This document shows, piece after piece, positions 35,319 through 42,642 of a DNA stretch of 64,000 nucleotides (positions are counted from its first letter, which is position 1; each line of letters opens with the position of its first letter). The notes below the pieces were generated by a model. That model did not search any database. It saw only the letters and a list, made by a program, of their open reading frames with translations, and was not told where the DNA came from. The translations under genes and the position numbers were made by a program. Source of the stretch: Acidobacteriota bacterium (GTDB lineage Bacteria > Acidobacteriota > Blastocatellia > Pyrinomonadales > Pyrinomonadaceae); NCBI GenBank assembly GCA_018269075.1, contig JAFDVJ010000129.1:1-64000 (forward strand). Direction: 5' to 3'.

Positions 35319-36203
35319 TCAGCCGACCACGGCCGCGCTTTTCGCCCCGGCTTCGACGCTTTTCGCGAAGGCCGCCAGAGCTTTCAGTTTTTCCGCGTCG
35401 ATTCCCGTTTCGATCCCCATATTTTCAAGCATCCAAACGACTTTTTCGGTCGCGACGTTGCCGCTCGCGCCCGGCGAAAACGGGCATCCGCCGAGACCGC
35501 CGGCCGAGCTGTCGAAGATGCGCCAGCCGGCCGTCAGGGCCGCGTAGATATTGGCCAGCGCGGTAAAATTCGTGTCGTGGAAATGGCCCGCGAACTGTTG
35601 GTTCGGCAGTAAATTTCGGGCGCTCCGGCACAATTCGTAAACGTCGTCGGGCGTGGCCTTTCCGACCGTGTCGTTAAAGGCGATTTCATCGACACCGGCT
35701 TCGGCCATTTCTCCGGCGATCTCCAGAACGCGGTCCTTCGAAACCCGGCCTTCGTAGGGACAGACCCAGCAGACGGCGATCGACGCCCGCACCCTGATTC
35801 CCCGCTCGTGGGCCTCGGCGATGCATTCGCGGGTCATCGCGATCCCGTCGGCGACGGTCGTGTTCGCGTTTTTCGAGGACATCGTTTCCGTCGCCGCCGT
35901 CACATAGCAGATCCAGTCGACGCTCGCCTCGATCGCCCGCCGGTAGCCTTTCCGGTTGAGCGCGAGCGCCATCTCGGCGATGTTCGGATCGTCGCCGATC
36001 GATTGCATTATCTCGCCGGCGTCGGCCATCTGCGGAACGTGCTTCGGCGAAACGAACGAAACGGCTTCGATCCTTTTGAAGCCGGCCGCGCGGGCCATTT
36101 CGATGAGCCTGATCTTGTCGGCCGTCGGCACGAAACCCGGCAGCATCTGCAGACCGTCGCGCGGGCTGACTTCAACTATCTCAACTTTTTCAGGTAATGT
36201 CAT
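35319..36203 (-). CDS. Hydroxymethylglutaryl-CoA lyase-like enzyme
   Basis: 294-residue TIM-barrel (HMGL/DRE-type) lyase: VEIVEVSPRDGLQMLPGFV (substrate and metal Asp), AVSFVSPKHVPQMADA, the metal HxH in GHFHDTNFTALANIY, and the HMG-CoA-lyase loop GLGGCPFSPGASGNVATEKVV with the conserved cysteine. It cleaves 3-hydroxy-3-methyl-acyl-CoAs such as HMG-CoA or citramalyl-type thioesters. Start at 36203 preferred; an ATG 60 bases upstream extends into a repeat tract. A CoA-transferase just upstream supplies the thioester. Confidence 0.92.
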   Translation of the reverse strand: MTLPEKVEIVEVSPRDGLQMLPGFVPTADKIRLIEMARAAGFKRIEAVSFVSPKHVPQMADAGEIMQSIGDDPNIAEMALALNRKGYRRAIEASVDWICYVTAATETMSSKNANTTVADGIAMTRECIAEAHERGIRVRASIAVCWVCPYEGRVSKDRVLEIAGEMAEAGVDEIAFNDTVGKATPDDVYELCRSARNLLPNQQFAGHFHDTNFTALANIYAALTAGWRIFDSSAGGLGGCPFSPGASGNVATEKVVWMLENMGIETGIDAEKLKALAAFAKSVEAGAKSAAVVG

Positions 36204-36231
36204 TTGATTCGAAGCCCGTAAAATTTCAGTT

Positions 36232-36300
36232 CCGATCTTGGATGCCTGGTCTTCGATCTTCACTCAAAGACCAAAGGCCAAAGACCCAGGATCAACGCCT
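36232..36300. repeat. Dispersed GGTCTT/AAAGACC inverted repeat (copy B)
   Basis: TTGGATGCCTGGTCTTCG followed by CAAAGACCAAAGGCCAAAG and CAGGATCAA forms an imperfect hairpin between the CoA-transferase and lyase genes. Related words occur at 34125-34190. Confidence 0.45.
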
Positions 36301-36335
36301 CTCAAAACCATCCGAAGAGCTTAACCTACACAGTA

Positions 36336-37532
36336 TTAAATAATTTCCTGCGCGATCAGATCTTCGTATTCGGCCTGCGACAGCCCCAGAAAGCCGCGGT
36401 AAATCTCCTCGTTGTGCTCGCCCAGTCGCGGCCCGGTCCAATCGGTCCCGCCCGGCGTGGCGGCAAGTTTCGGCAAAACCGCCGGAATTTTCACGGTGTC
36501 GCCGGGCTCCCATTCGAAGTCTTCGAAAAGGCCGCGGGCGAGGTAGTGTTCGTCCCTGACGATGTCGGCGATCGAATAGACCGGCCCCGACGGGACTTCG
36601 GCCTCGATCATCGCGGCATAGGCCTCGTCGTAAGTTTGGGTCAGCGTCCAGTCGGAAATCGCCCGGTCGATCTGCTCTTCGTGTTCGACGCGGCCCTTAT
36701 TGTCCTGCATTCCCGGATGGGCCGCCAGATCGGGCCGGCCGATGCGGGTCATCAGACGGCGGTAAATCGAATCGCCGTTGCCGCCGATGATGATGAATTT
36801 ACCGTCTTTGGTCGGATATGTCGAAGTCGGGACGATGCCGTCGAGCTTCGCGCCGGTTCGTTCGCGGACGACTCCGAGCTTGTCGTATTCGGCGAGCGTC
36901 GATTCCATCATATTGAAAATCGATTCATAGATCGCGACATCGACGATCTGGCCTTCGCCGCCGTTGACGTCGCGGTGATAAACCGCGATCAGCGCGCCGA
37001 GCGCCGCGTGGAGCCCGGCCAGAGTGTCGCCGAGGCTCGTGCCGGTGCGGACGGGCGGTCGATCCGGATAACCCGTCGTATAACGCATTCCGCCAACGCC
37101 CTCGGCGACGTTGGCGTAACCCGGACGCGAGGAATAGGGCCCGGTCTGGCCCCAGCCCGAAACCCTCACCATAATGATCCCATTATTGACGGCTTTCAGG
37201 TCTTCGTAACCCATTCCCCATTTTTCCATCGTGCCGGGTTTGAAATTTTCGAGCAGGATATCGACCTTCGCGGCCAGCCGTTTGGCGAGCGCCTGACCTT
37301 TCGGGTTGGTCATATCGAGCGTGACGGATTTTTTGTTTCGGCCCATCGAAAGCCACCAGAGCGAGCTGCCCTTGTGGAGTTTTCGCCAGACCCGCAGCGG
37401 ATCGCCGGTTTTCGTCTTCTCGATCTTGATGACTTCCGCGCCGAACCCCGCCAGCATCGAACCGCAGAACGGTCCGGCCAGCAGTTGTCCCATTTCCAAA
37501 ACTTTTAAGCCTTTCAGCGGTCTTTCTGACAT
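36336..37532 (-). CDS. Family III CoA-transferase (CaiB/BaiF)
   Basis: 398-residue intertwined-dimer CoA-transferase: LKVLEMGQLLAGPFCGSMLAGFGAEVIKIE at the N-terminus, the catalytic aspartate in GEGQIVDVAIYESIFNMM, VPTSTYPTKDGKFIIIGGNGDSI and a C-terminal EVPSGPVYSIADIVRDEHYLARGLF. It moves CoA between carboxylic acids without ATP. It leads the operon CoA-transferase - HMG-CoA-lyase-like - MDR and faces the VOC gene across a 97-base spacer with a shared-type operator. The pair with a lyase points to activation and cleavage of a branched hydroxy-diacid. Confidence 0.93.
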   Translation of the reverse strand: MSERPLKGLKVLEMGQLLAGPFCGSMLAGFGAEVIKIEKTKTGDPLRVWRKLHKGSSLWWLSMGRNKKSVTLDMTNPKGQALAKRLAAKVDILLENFKPGTMEKWGMGYEDLKAVNNGIIMVRVSGWGQTGPYSSRPGYANVAEGVGGMRYTTGYPDRPPVRTGTSLGDTLAGLHAALGALIAVYHRDVNGGEGQIVDVAIYESIFNMMESTLAEYDKLGVVRERTGAKLDGIVPTSTYPTKDGKFIIIGGNGDSIYRRLMTRIGRPDLAAHPGMQDNKGRVEHEEQIDRAISDWTLTQTYDEAYAAMIEAEVPSGPVYSIADIVRDEHYLARGLFEDFEWEPGDTVKIPAVLPKLAATPGGTDWTGPRLGEHNEEIYRGFLGLSQAEYEDLIAQEII

Positions 37533-37588
37533 AAATCGGGTAAATTGTGCACTCTTTGAATTGAACCGGGCAACTACAATCTAGTAAA

Positions 37589-37612
37589 ATTTGTATTAAG
37601 ATTATAACCAAT
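37589..37612 (+). promoter_or_regulatory. Operator ATTTG-N14-CCAAT between the CoA-transferase and VOC genes
   Basis: Left arm exact, right arm one base off; core TATTAAGATTATAA. It sits 17 bases before the VOC start and 56 bases before the CoA-transferase start, so one site could serve both divergent promoters. Confidence 0.7.
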
Positions 37613-37629
37613 CTTTTCAGGATTATCCA

Positions 37630-38592
37630 ATGATGAATGAGAAACCGGCGAAAAGTTTAATCAGCCCCGTCAAAACGGTCGTGCTGGTTGTCAAAAATTT
37701 GGATGCGGCGAGAATTATTTTCGAGGCCGCGATCGGCTTGCAATGCGTCGGGGAAACGGTGGCCGATTTCGGCGAAACCGACCGATTCGGGGGCAATCCG
37801 AAAGGCAGCTTCCGGATTGCCCGGTTCGCCCGTTCCGACGGCAACGATTTCGGCTGCCTCGATCTGGTTGAAAATAAAGCGGCTCAAAACCCGCTTCGTT
37901 CCCCGCAAAGGCCCTTTGATTTCGGAATTTTCACGCTGAATTTTCGGACGAACGATTTGGAACGGGCGATCGAAATATTGTCCGGTAGGGGCGCCCGGGC
38001 CGTTTCGCGGCCGCTTTCCTACAACGTCGGTAAACCATTGCGCGAAGTAATGTTCGATCTGCCCGCCGGCGAACGCCTGACCGTTTTGCAGCTCGGCGAC
38101 ACGAACCGCGAGCTGCCCGTTTTTACGGAGCCGGTCGCGACCTATGGTTTGATCGTGCCCTCGATGCGCGGAGCGCTTTGTTTTTACGGGGATGCTTTGG
38201 GATTGGAGACGGCGATAACTTTTCAGCATAAAGGCCCGCCGTTCGACGAACTGCTGGGGATTTCGGATGAAATGTCGATGGATTTCGCGACGCTGACCAG
38301 CGATGGGCAATGGATGGGAAAAGTTGAACTGCTCCAGTTGGAGGTGGCCGGTCAAAAGCCTGAAGACACATCGGTAAAAGCCGATTTCGCGCATACCGGT
38401 TACGCTTTGCTGACCTTTTTAACCCGCGATATCGAGTCCGCAAAACACGCCTGCGAACGGGCCGGGGCGACGATCGTGGTCGAACCCGCCCAATTTAACC
38501 GGCCGTTTCACGAAAACAGCCGCGTGATGATCGTCCGTTCGCCGGGCGGCGAATATCTTGAAATCATCGAGGAAGATTATTCAGGAGGCTGA
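37630..38592 (+). CDS. Two-domain VOC/glyoxalase-fold protein
   Basis: 320-residue protein with two vicinal-oxygen-chelate modules: residues about 15-150 (KTVVLVVKNLDAARIIFEAAIGLQCVGETVADFGE) and about 170-318 (YGLIVPSMRGALCFYGDALGLETAI ... GEYLEIIEEDY). VOC proteins include extradiol dioxygenases, glyoxalases and epimerases; the metal ligands here cannot be assigned with certainty. It sits alone behind the shared operator and converges on the isochorismatase gene with a 29-base overlap. Confidence 0.75.
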   Translation: MMNEKPAKSLISPVKTVVLVVKNLDAARIIFEAAIGLQCVGETVADFGETDRFGGNPKGSFRIARFARSDGNDFGCLDLVENKAAQNPLRSPQRPFDFGIFTLNFRTNDLERAIEILSGRGARAVSRPLSYNVGKPLREVMFDLPAGERLTVLQLGDTNRELPVFTEPVATYGLIVPSMRGALCFYGDALGLETAITFQHKGPPFDELLGISDEMSMDFATLTSDGQWMGKVELLQLEVAGQKPEDTSVKADFAHTGYALLTFLTRDIESAKHACERAGATIVVEPAQFNRPFHENSRVMIVRSPGGEYLEIIEEDYSGG

Positions 38593-39190
38593 CAACCTCT
38601 TCCAGACTGACGACGTCGGCGTATTTTGCGTCCAGATCGTTCAGATTCGATTCGTGAGCGGCGGCCGAGCGATCGCCGACGCACTCGCGGACGACGTTCG
38701 TCCGGAAGCCGTGCTGGCAGGAATCGACCGCCGAAGCGCGCACGCAGCCCGATGTCGTGCAGCCCGTGACAATCAGCGTATCGACCTTTTGCGCCGCCAG
38801 CGCCGACCCGAGGGCCGTCCCGAAAAAGGCCGAGGCGTATTGTTTGGCCCAGACGACTTCGCCCGACACCGGTCTCAAACGGTCGTCGATCTCGACCCAT
38901 TTCGACCCGAATTTCAAATGCGCGAGGCTCGGGACTTTTTTGACGAAAACTCCGGCCGCGACCATCGCTTCGTCATAGGCCGTCGTCGTGAAATGCACCG
39001 GCAGCGAATGTTCGCGAAACAAGCCGAGCAGCTGGCCGGTCGCCGCAACCTCCGCGTCGAGATTCGACCCGAGCGGGCATTCCGTGTCGGTAAATCCTTT
39101 GATGAAATCAATTATCAGCAGCGCTGGACGTTCGCCGAAACCGACCCGGTGGGCGAATCCGCGCTGTTGGTACATTTGTTTGTCGCTCAT
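38564..39190 (-). CDS. Isochorismatase-family amidohydrolase
   Basis: 208-residue cysteine hydrolase, similar to N-carbamoylsarcosine and maleamate amidohydrolases. The triad is visible as Asp in PALLIIDFIKGFTD, Lys in VWAKQYASAFFGT, and Cys in VTGCTTSGCVRASAVDSCQHGF. Expected reaction is hydrolysis of a carbamoyl or amide group. Start at 39190 (MSDKQMYQQRG) or 39175. A powerful terminator hairpin and T-run end only two bases before ATG 39190, leaving no Shine-Dalgarno, so expression may be attenuated or leaderless. The upstream neighbour is hyuB. Confidence 0.88.
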   Translation of the reverse strand: MSDKQMYQQRGFAHRVGFGERPALLIIDFIKGFTDTECPLGSNLDAEVAATGQLLGLFREHSLPVHFTTTAYDEAMVAAGVFVKKVPSLAHLKFGSKWVEIDDRLRPVSGEVVWAKQYASAFFGTALGSALAAQKVDTLIVTGCTTSGCVRASAVDSCQHGFRTNVVRECVGDRSAAAHESNLNDLDAKYADVVSLEEVVSLLNNLPR

Positions 39191-39192
39191 CG

Positions 39193-39268
39193 AAAAAAAA
39201 TCGCGAAACGAAAACCGTCCGAACCTTAACCCGAGTTCCTCGCCGGTTCGGACGGTTTTCGCTTCGCG
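39193..39268 (-). terminator. Terminator/attenuator between hyuB and the isochorismatase gene
   Basis: 24-bp stem (39202-39225 pairing with 39245-39268, arms CGCGAAACGAAAACCGTCC.../...GGACGGTTTTCGCTTCGCG, two unpaired positions at most) with a 19-base loop, then eight T on the minus strand (39193-39201). It ends two bases before the next ATG. Confidence 0.9.
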
Positions 39269-39281
39269 GAAAAAGCCGTCT

Positions 39282-41087
39282 TCAGGCGGACGTCGCTTCG
39301 GTTTTGCCGTTGCCGCCGGCGGCTGCCACAACCCCGATCGCCGGGGGAACCTCGCCGATCGAGAACAACGGAAATTCTCCCCGTTTTTCTCTCAGAGCGG
39401 CCCGCAGTTTTTCCGTTCCGGGCTCGTCGATGGCGAGTGTTTCGGGGTTCAGAATCACGCCGTAATCGGATTCGGCCTTTTCGATCGACACGAGGCCGTT
39501 GCGGACATCCTTCTGCACTTTTTCGGCCGGCCGGTCGAACGGATCCTTCCAGCCGCCGCCGCCGGCGGTCCGGTAAACCAGAACGTCGCCTTTTTTCACG
39601 GGAATCCGGGAAATTTTCGAAGCCAGCTTTTCACGCGTTCCGTCGGTGCGGATCAGTTCCTTGGTGGACATCGCGCCCGGCAGACCGCCCATAATTCCCC
39701 ACGGCTTCGAGCGCTCGCGGTCGTCGTGGATGGCGATTTCGCCGTCGGCCTCGTAGCGGTAAACTTTGTGTACGGCATTGCCGCCGCGGTGAAATCCGGC
39801 GCCGCCCGAATCGATCAGGCTGCCGTATTCGAGCACCGTGATCGGATAGTAGCTTTCGAGATATTCGGTCGGGATGTTTTCGAACAGCGGCCACCAGCTG
39901 TGCGCGTCCATCCCGTCGCCCATCGGACGGCCCGGAATTCCGCCGTAGGTGATCTCCATCAGATGGAAAAAATCGCCGTTCTCGTCGTGACCGTTGTAGA
40001 GCATATACGGCGATGTCCCGTATCCGGCGGCCGTCGACAGCTCCGGCGCGCCCTTGCCGAGCGCGCCGCCGAGAACGTCGAACAGCCGGGTCAAAGCGTG
40101 CGTGCGGCAGCCGAGCGCGGCCGGAAATTCGGGATTGAGCAGCGATTTTTCGGGGATCGTGACGTGCAGCAGCGGGTAAAATCCGTCGTTGAACAGGATC
40201 TGCGGGTCGAAGACCATAATCAGGTAAACGCCGATGAACATCTTGAACATCTCTTCGTTGAGATAAAAGTTGATCGGCCCCGGAGCCTGCGGGTCGGTTC
40301 CCGTCCAGTCGAAATAGGCCTCGTGGCCCTTCCGGTAAATCGTCAGCTTCATCTTGTACGGCCCGTTTCCGCGGCCGTCGTCGTCGATATAATCCTCGAA
40401 TTCGAGCGGGGTTTCCGGCAGACACATCACGATCAGCTGCTTCATCGCGTCGTGCGTGCGCTGCAACAGCATCTCCAAACCCTTGATGTATTCGTCCTTG
40501 CCGAACCGCTCACACATTTCCCGGACCCGTTTGTCGGCCGTCCGGCAGGCCGCGACGATCGCCATCAGGTCGAAATAATTCATCGTCGGCACGCGCGAAT
40601 TCGCCAGAATCATATCGAGCAGGTCCTCGTTCAGCCGGCCCCGGTCGAACAGCTTCACCGGCGGGATGCGCGTGCCCTCGCCGAAAATCGTGTCGGCGTC
40701 GGTCGGCAGACTTCCCGAAACGGGTCCGCCCATATCGACCGTGTGGCCGAACTGCGAGCCCCATCCGACCAGTTCGCCTTCAAAATAGATCGGCATTAAA
40801 ACCATCCAGTCGTTGAGATGCGAAATCGCTCCGCCGCACGAATAAGGGTCGCTCACCAGAAAAACGTCGCCCTCGTTGACGCCGCGTTTCCAGTTTTCCA
40901 GAAACCCGTTGATGTATGATCCGAACTGTCCGACGACCATCCGGCCGTCCGGATGACAAATCATCGGGAAACCGTCGTGCTGCTCGCGGATCACCGGCGA
41001 CATCGCCGAGCGGAACAGAACCGTATCCATTTCCTCGCGGGCGTTGCGAAGAGCGTTTTCTAAAATGTCCAGCGTAATTTTATCCAT
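39282..41087 (-). CDS. hyuB: Hydantoinase/oxoprolinase subunit B
   Basis: 601-residue HyuB-family protein, the catalytic partner of HyuA: ITLDILENALRNAREEMDTVLFRSAMSPVIREQHD at the N-terminus, VFLVSDPYSCGGAISHLNDWMVLMPI, WGSQFGHTVDMGGPVSGSLPTDADTIFGEG, and the Gly-rich YRTAGGGGWKDPFDRPAEKVQKDV near the C-terminus. The length is normal. Start at MDKITL preferred; an upstream frame adds 11 residues without support. The pairing with HyuA at 21154-23202 is inferred, because each is the only copy in the window. Confidence 0.93.
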   Translation of the reverse strand: MDKITLDILENALRNAREEMDTVLFRSAMSPVIREQHDGFPMICHPDGRMVVGQFGSYINGFLENWKRGVNEGDVFLVSDPYSCGGAISHLNDWMVLMPIYFEGELVGWGSQFGHTVDMGGPVSGSLPTDADTIFGEGTRIPPVKLFDRGRLNEDLLDMILANSRVPTMNYFDLMAIVAACRTADKRVREMCERFGKDEYIKGLEMLLQRTHDAMKQLIVMCLPETPLEFEDYIDDDGRGNGPYKMKLTIYRKGHEAYFDWTGTDPQAPGPINFYLNEEMFKMFIGVYLIMVFDPQILFNDGFYPLLHVTIPEKSLLNPEFPAALGCRTHALTRLFDVLGGALGKGAPELSTAAGYGTSPYMLYNGHDENGDFFHLMEITYGGIPGRPMGDGMDAHSWWPLFENIPTEYLESYYPITVLEYGSLIDSGGAGFHRGGNAVHKVYRYEADGEIAIHDDRERSKPWGIMGGLPGAMSTKELIRTDGTREKLASKISRIPVKKGDVLVYRTAGGGGWKDPFDRPAEKVQKDVRNGLVSIEKAESDYGVILNPETLAIDEPGTEKLRAALREKRGEFPLFSIGEVPPAIGVVAAAGGNGKTEATSA

Positions 41088-41140
41088 AATTTGACCTCGA
41101 ATTCGATAAAATCGACCCAATAATTATCAACCTTCCCCTA

Positions 41141-41566
41141 TCATTCTGTTTTCAGCCAGTCGCCGATCCCGTACGGATCTTCGGCCGGCTGCGAAAAATG
41201 TTCGTGGATGACGCGCCAGTTTTCGTCGGCCTCTTTCTGAAAAACGAACGTCCCGCGAAAACGGATCGTTTTGAGATTTCCCCCGATTTCGGCGATCATC
41301 TCGACGATTCCGGCGACGAATCCCGAATCGGCAAACGTCCTGGATTCAATAATTTCAACCCAGCGGCAGGACTTGACCGAAATCGCCGAGCCGACAAAAT
41401 CGACCCACCCTCGGGAGACGTTTTCAAAGGAACGGGTCGCCCAGCGCGGGCCTTCGACAAAGACCAGCAATTCGGGCGCGTCCGCGTAAAAGTTTAATAT
41501 CCGGTCGATATTTTTTTCGGCAACCGCTTCGAAATGGCTTTCGGAAAGTGCGATTAAATCCGTCAT
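41141..41566 (-). CDS. SnoaL/DUF4440-like NTF2-fold protein
   Basis: 141-residue protein: LSESHFEAVAEKNIDRILNFYADAPELLVFVEGPRWATRS, GFVAGIVEMIAEIGGNLKTIRFRGTFVFQKEADENWRVIHEHFSQP. This is the calcineurin-like/SnoaL-type alpha+beta cone found in small isomerases, hydratases and ligand-binding proteins. No catalytic assignment is possible. It lies between hyuB (53 bases) and the second CpcT-like gene (50 bases) on the same strand, so probably co-transcribed. Confidence 0.75.
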   Translation of the reverse strand: MTDLIALSESHFEAVAEKNIDRILNFYADAPELLVFVEGPRWATRSFENVSRGWVDFVGSAISVKSCRWVEIIESRTFADSGFVAGIVEMIAEIGGNLKTIRFRGTFVFQKEADENWRVIHEHFSQPAEDPYGIGDWLKTE

Positions 41567-41616
41567 CTATTTGTTAATCCTTCCCTAATTTTTGGGGCCG
41601 CTCTTGACGGTCGACC

Positions 41617-42582
41617 TCATTTTTTCAGCGAAAAGCCCGACTGCACCCACCGCAGATTGATCCCCAGTTTCTCGGCCTCGGGATTCGTCCAGGAATAGGC
41701 GACCGCTTTTCCGGTCGAGTTTTCCAGTATTTTCAGCGTCAGTACCCAGGCTCCGCTTTTATGCCGCAATTGGGCGAGCTGCACGCTGTATTTGTCGTTT
41801 ATTTTCGCCGTCCCGCCCTGATCGTGGAGGACGAGCTTCGTTTTCCCGTCATAATTTTCGGCGGGAAAATCCGTGTTCGCGAAAGCCGTTTCGCCCGATT
41901 TCAAAACCGCCGTCCAGCCTTCGAACCAGCGGACCCGCCTCAGTTTGGCGTGAACTCCGGCCTTATTGCCGAAAACATAATTTCCCTGCTCGTCGCGGGC
42001 CTGATCGTTGATCCAGATTTCGTCCTTCGTCAGAAATAAATCGTCGGTGATGATGATGGTTTTTCCGCTGCGTTTGGAGACGACCCGGCAGGCGTCCTTT
42101 TTCATATAGCCTTCGAATTTGTCGCCCGCCTTGTTCAGTTTCCAGAACACCTCGCAGCCCGGAATCGTCGCCAGATTCGTTATCGCCAACCCGCTCAGTT
42201 TCGCCGGATCGAGATGCGAATCGCGGTATTTTTTTTCGTCGTCGAACGTGTAGATCGTCAATCTGAGCGCCTTTTCGTTTTTATCGACAGTGAAATTATA
42301 AAGCCTTTGCCGGTAGATTTTCGACTCGTCGCCGTCGAGATACTGCTGGACGTAAAAGACGTACTTCCCGATCGCGGGCAAATCGACCCGCTTGAAGATC
42401 GAGTGCATATGTTCCTGCGGAAATTCGACTTTCGCTTCTTTTTCTTCGTAGACCTGAGCGAAATTGTCGAACCGCCCGTCAAACCACGAAGTCAGCAGAT
42501 TCATCTCGTCCTGCAGATTTTTCGCCCGCAGGCCGGAGACCGCAAGCAGCACGACGGCCGAAACCAACAGCAATCTTTTCAT
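41617..42582 (-). CDS. Exported CpcT/CpeT-like protein (copy 2), extended
   Basis: 321-residue protein with a signal peptide (MKRLLLVSAVVLLAVSGLRA). Residues about 25-215 follow the CpcT/CpeT pattern (LLTSWFDGRFDNFAQVYEEK, IYRQRLYNFTVDKNEKALRLTIYTFDDEKKY, GCEVFWKLNKAGDKFEGYMKKDAC, DEIWINDQARDEQGNYVFG). A further ~100-residue beta-rich C-terminal extension is absent from copy 1. It lies directly downstream of the TonB-dependent receptor, so a role in handling the receptor's ligand is plausible. This is inference. Confidence 0.72.
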   Translation of the reverse strand: MKRLLLVSAVVLLAVSGLRAKNLQDEMNLLTSWFDGRFDNFAQVYEEKEAKVEFPQEHMHSIFKRVDLPAIGKYVFYVQQYLDGDESKIYRQRLYNFTVDKNEKALRLTIYTFDDEKKYRDSHLDPAKLSGLAITNLATIPGCEVFWKLNKAGDKFEGYMKKDACRVVSKRSGKTIIITDDLFLTKDEIWINDQARDEQGNYVFGNKAGVHAKLRRVRWFEGWTAVLKSGETAFANTDFPAENYDGKTKLVLHDQGGTAKINDKYSVQLAQLRHKSGAWVLTLKILENSTGKAVAYSWTNPEAEKLGINLRWVQSGFSLKK

Positions 42583-42591
42583 ATAGATAAG

Positions 42592-42622
42592 TGAAAAAGA
42601 GCGCCGAGTTTTCAGGCTCGGC
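42592..42622 (-). terminator. Terminator downstream of the TonB-dependent receptor
   Basis: Stem GCGCCGAG/CTCGGCGC (42601-42608 and 42615-42622) with a short loop, then CTCTTTTTC on the minus strand. It separates the receptor from the CpcT-like gene, which may be partly expressed by read-through. Confidence 0.8.
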
Positions 42623-42642
42623 GCCCTTTGACTGACCGGCGT

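Noticed and set aside
41569-41592. ATTTGTTAA half-site upstream of the SnoaL-like gene
   Set aside because: Only the left half matches; no CAAAT arm at the right distance.
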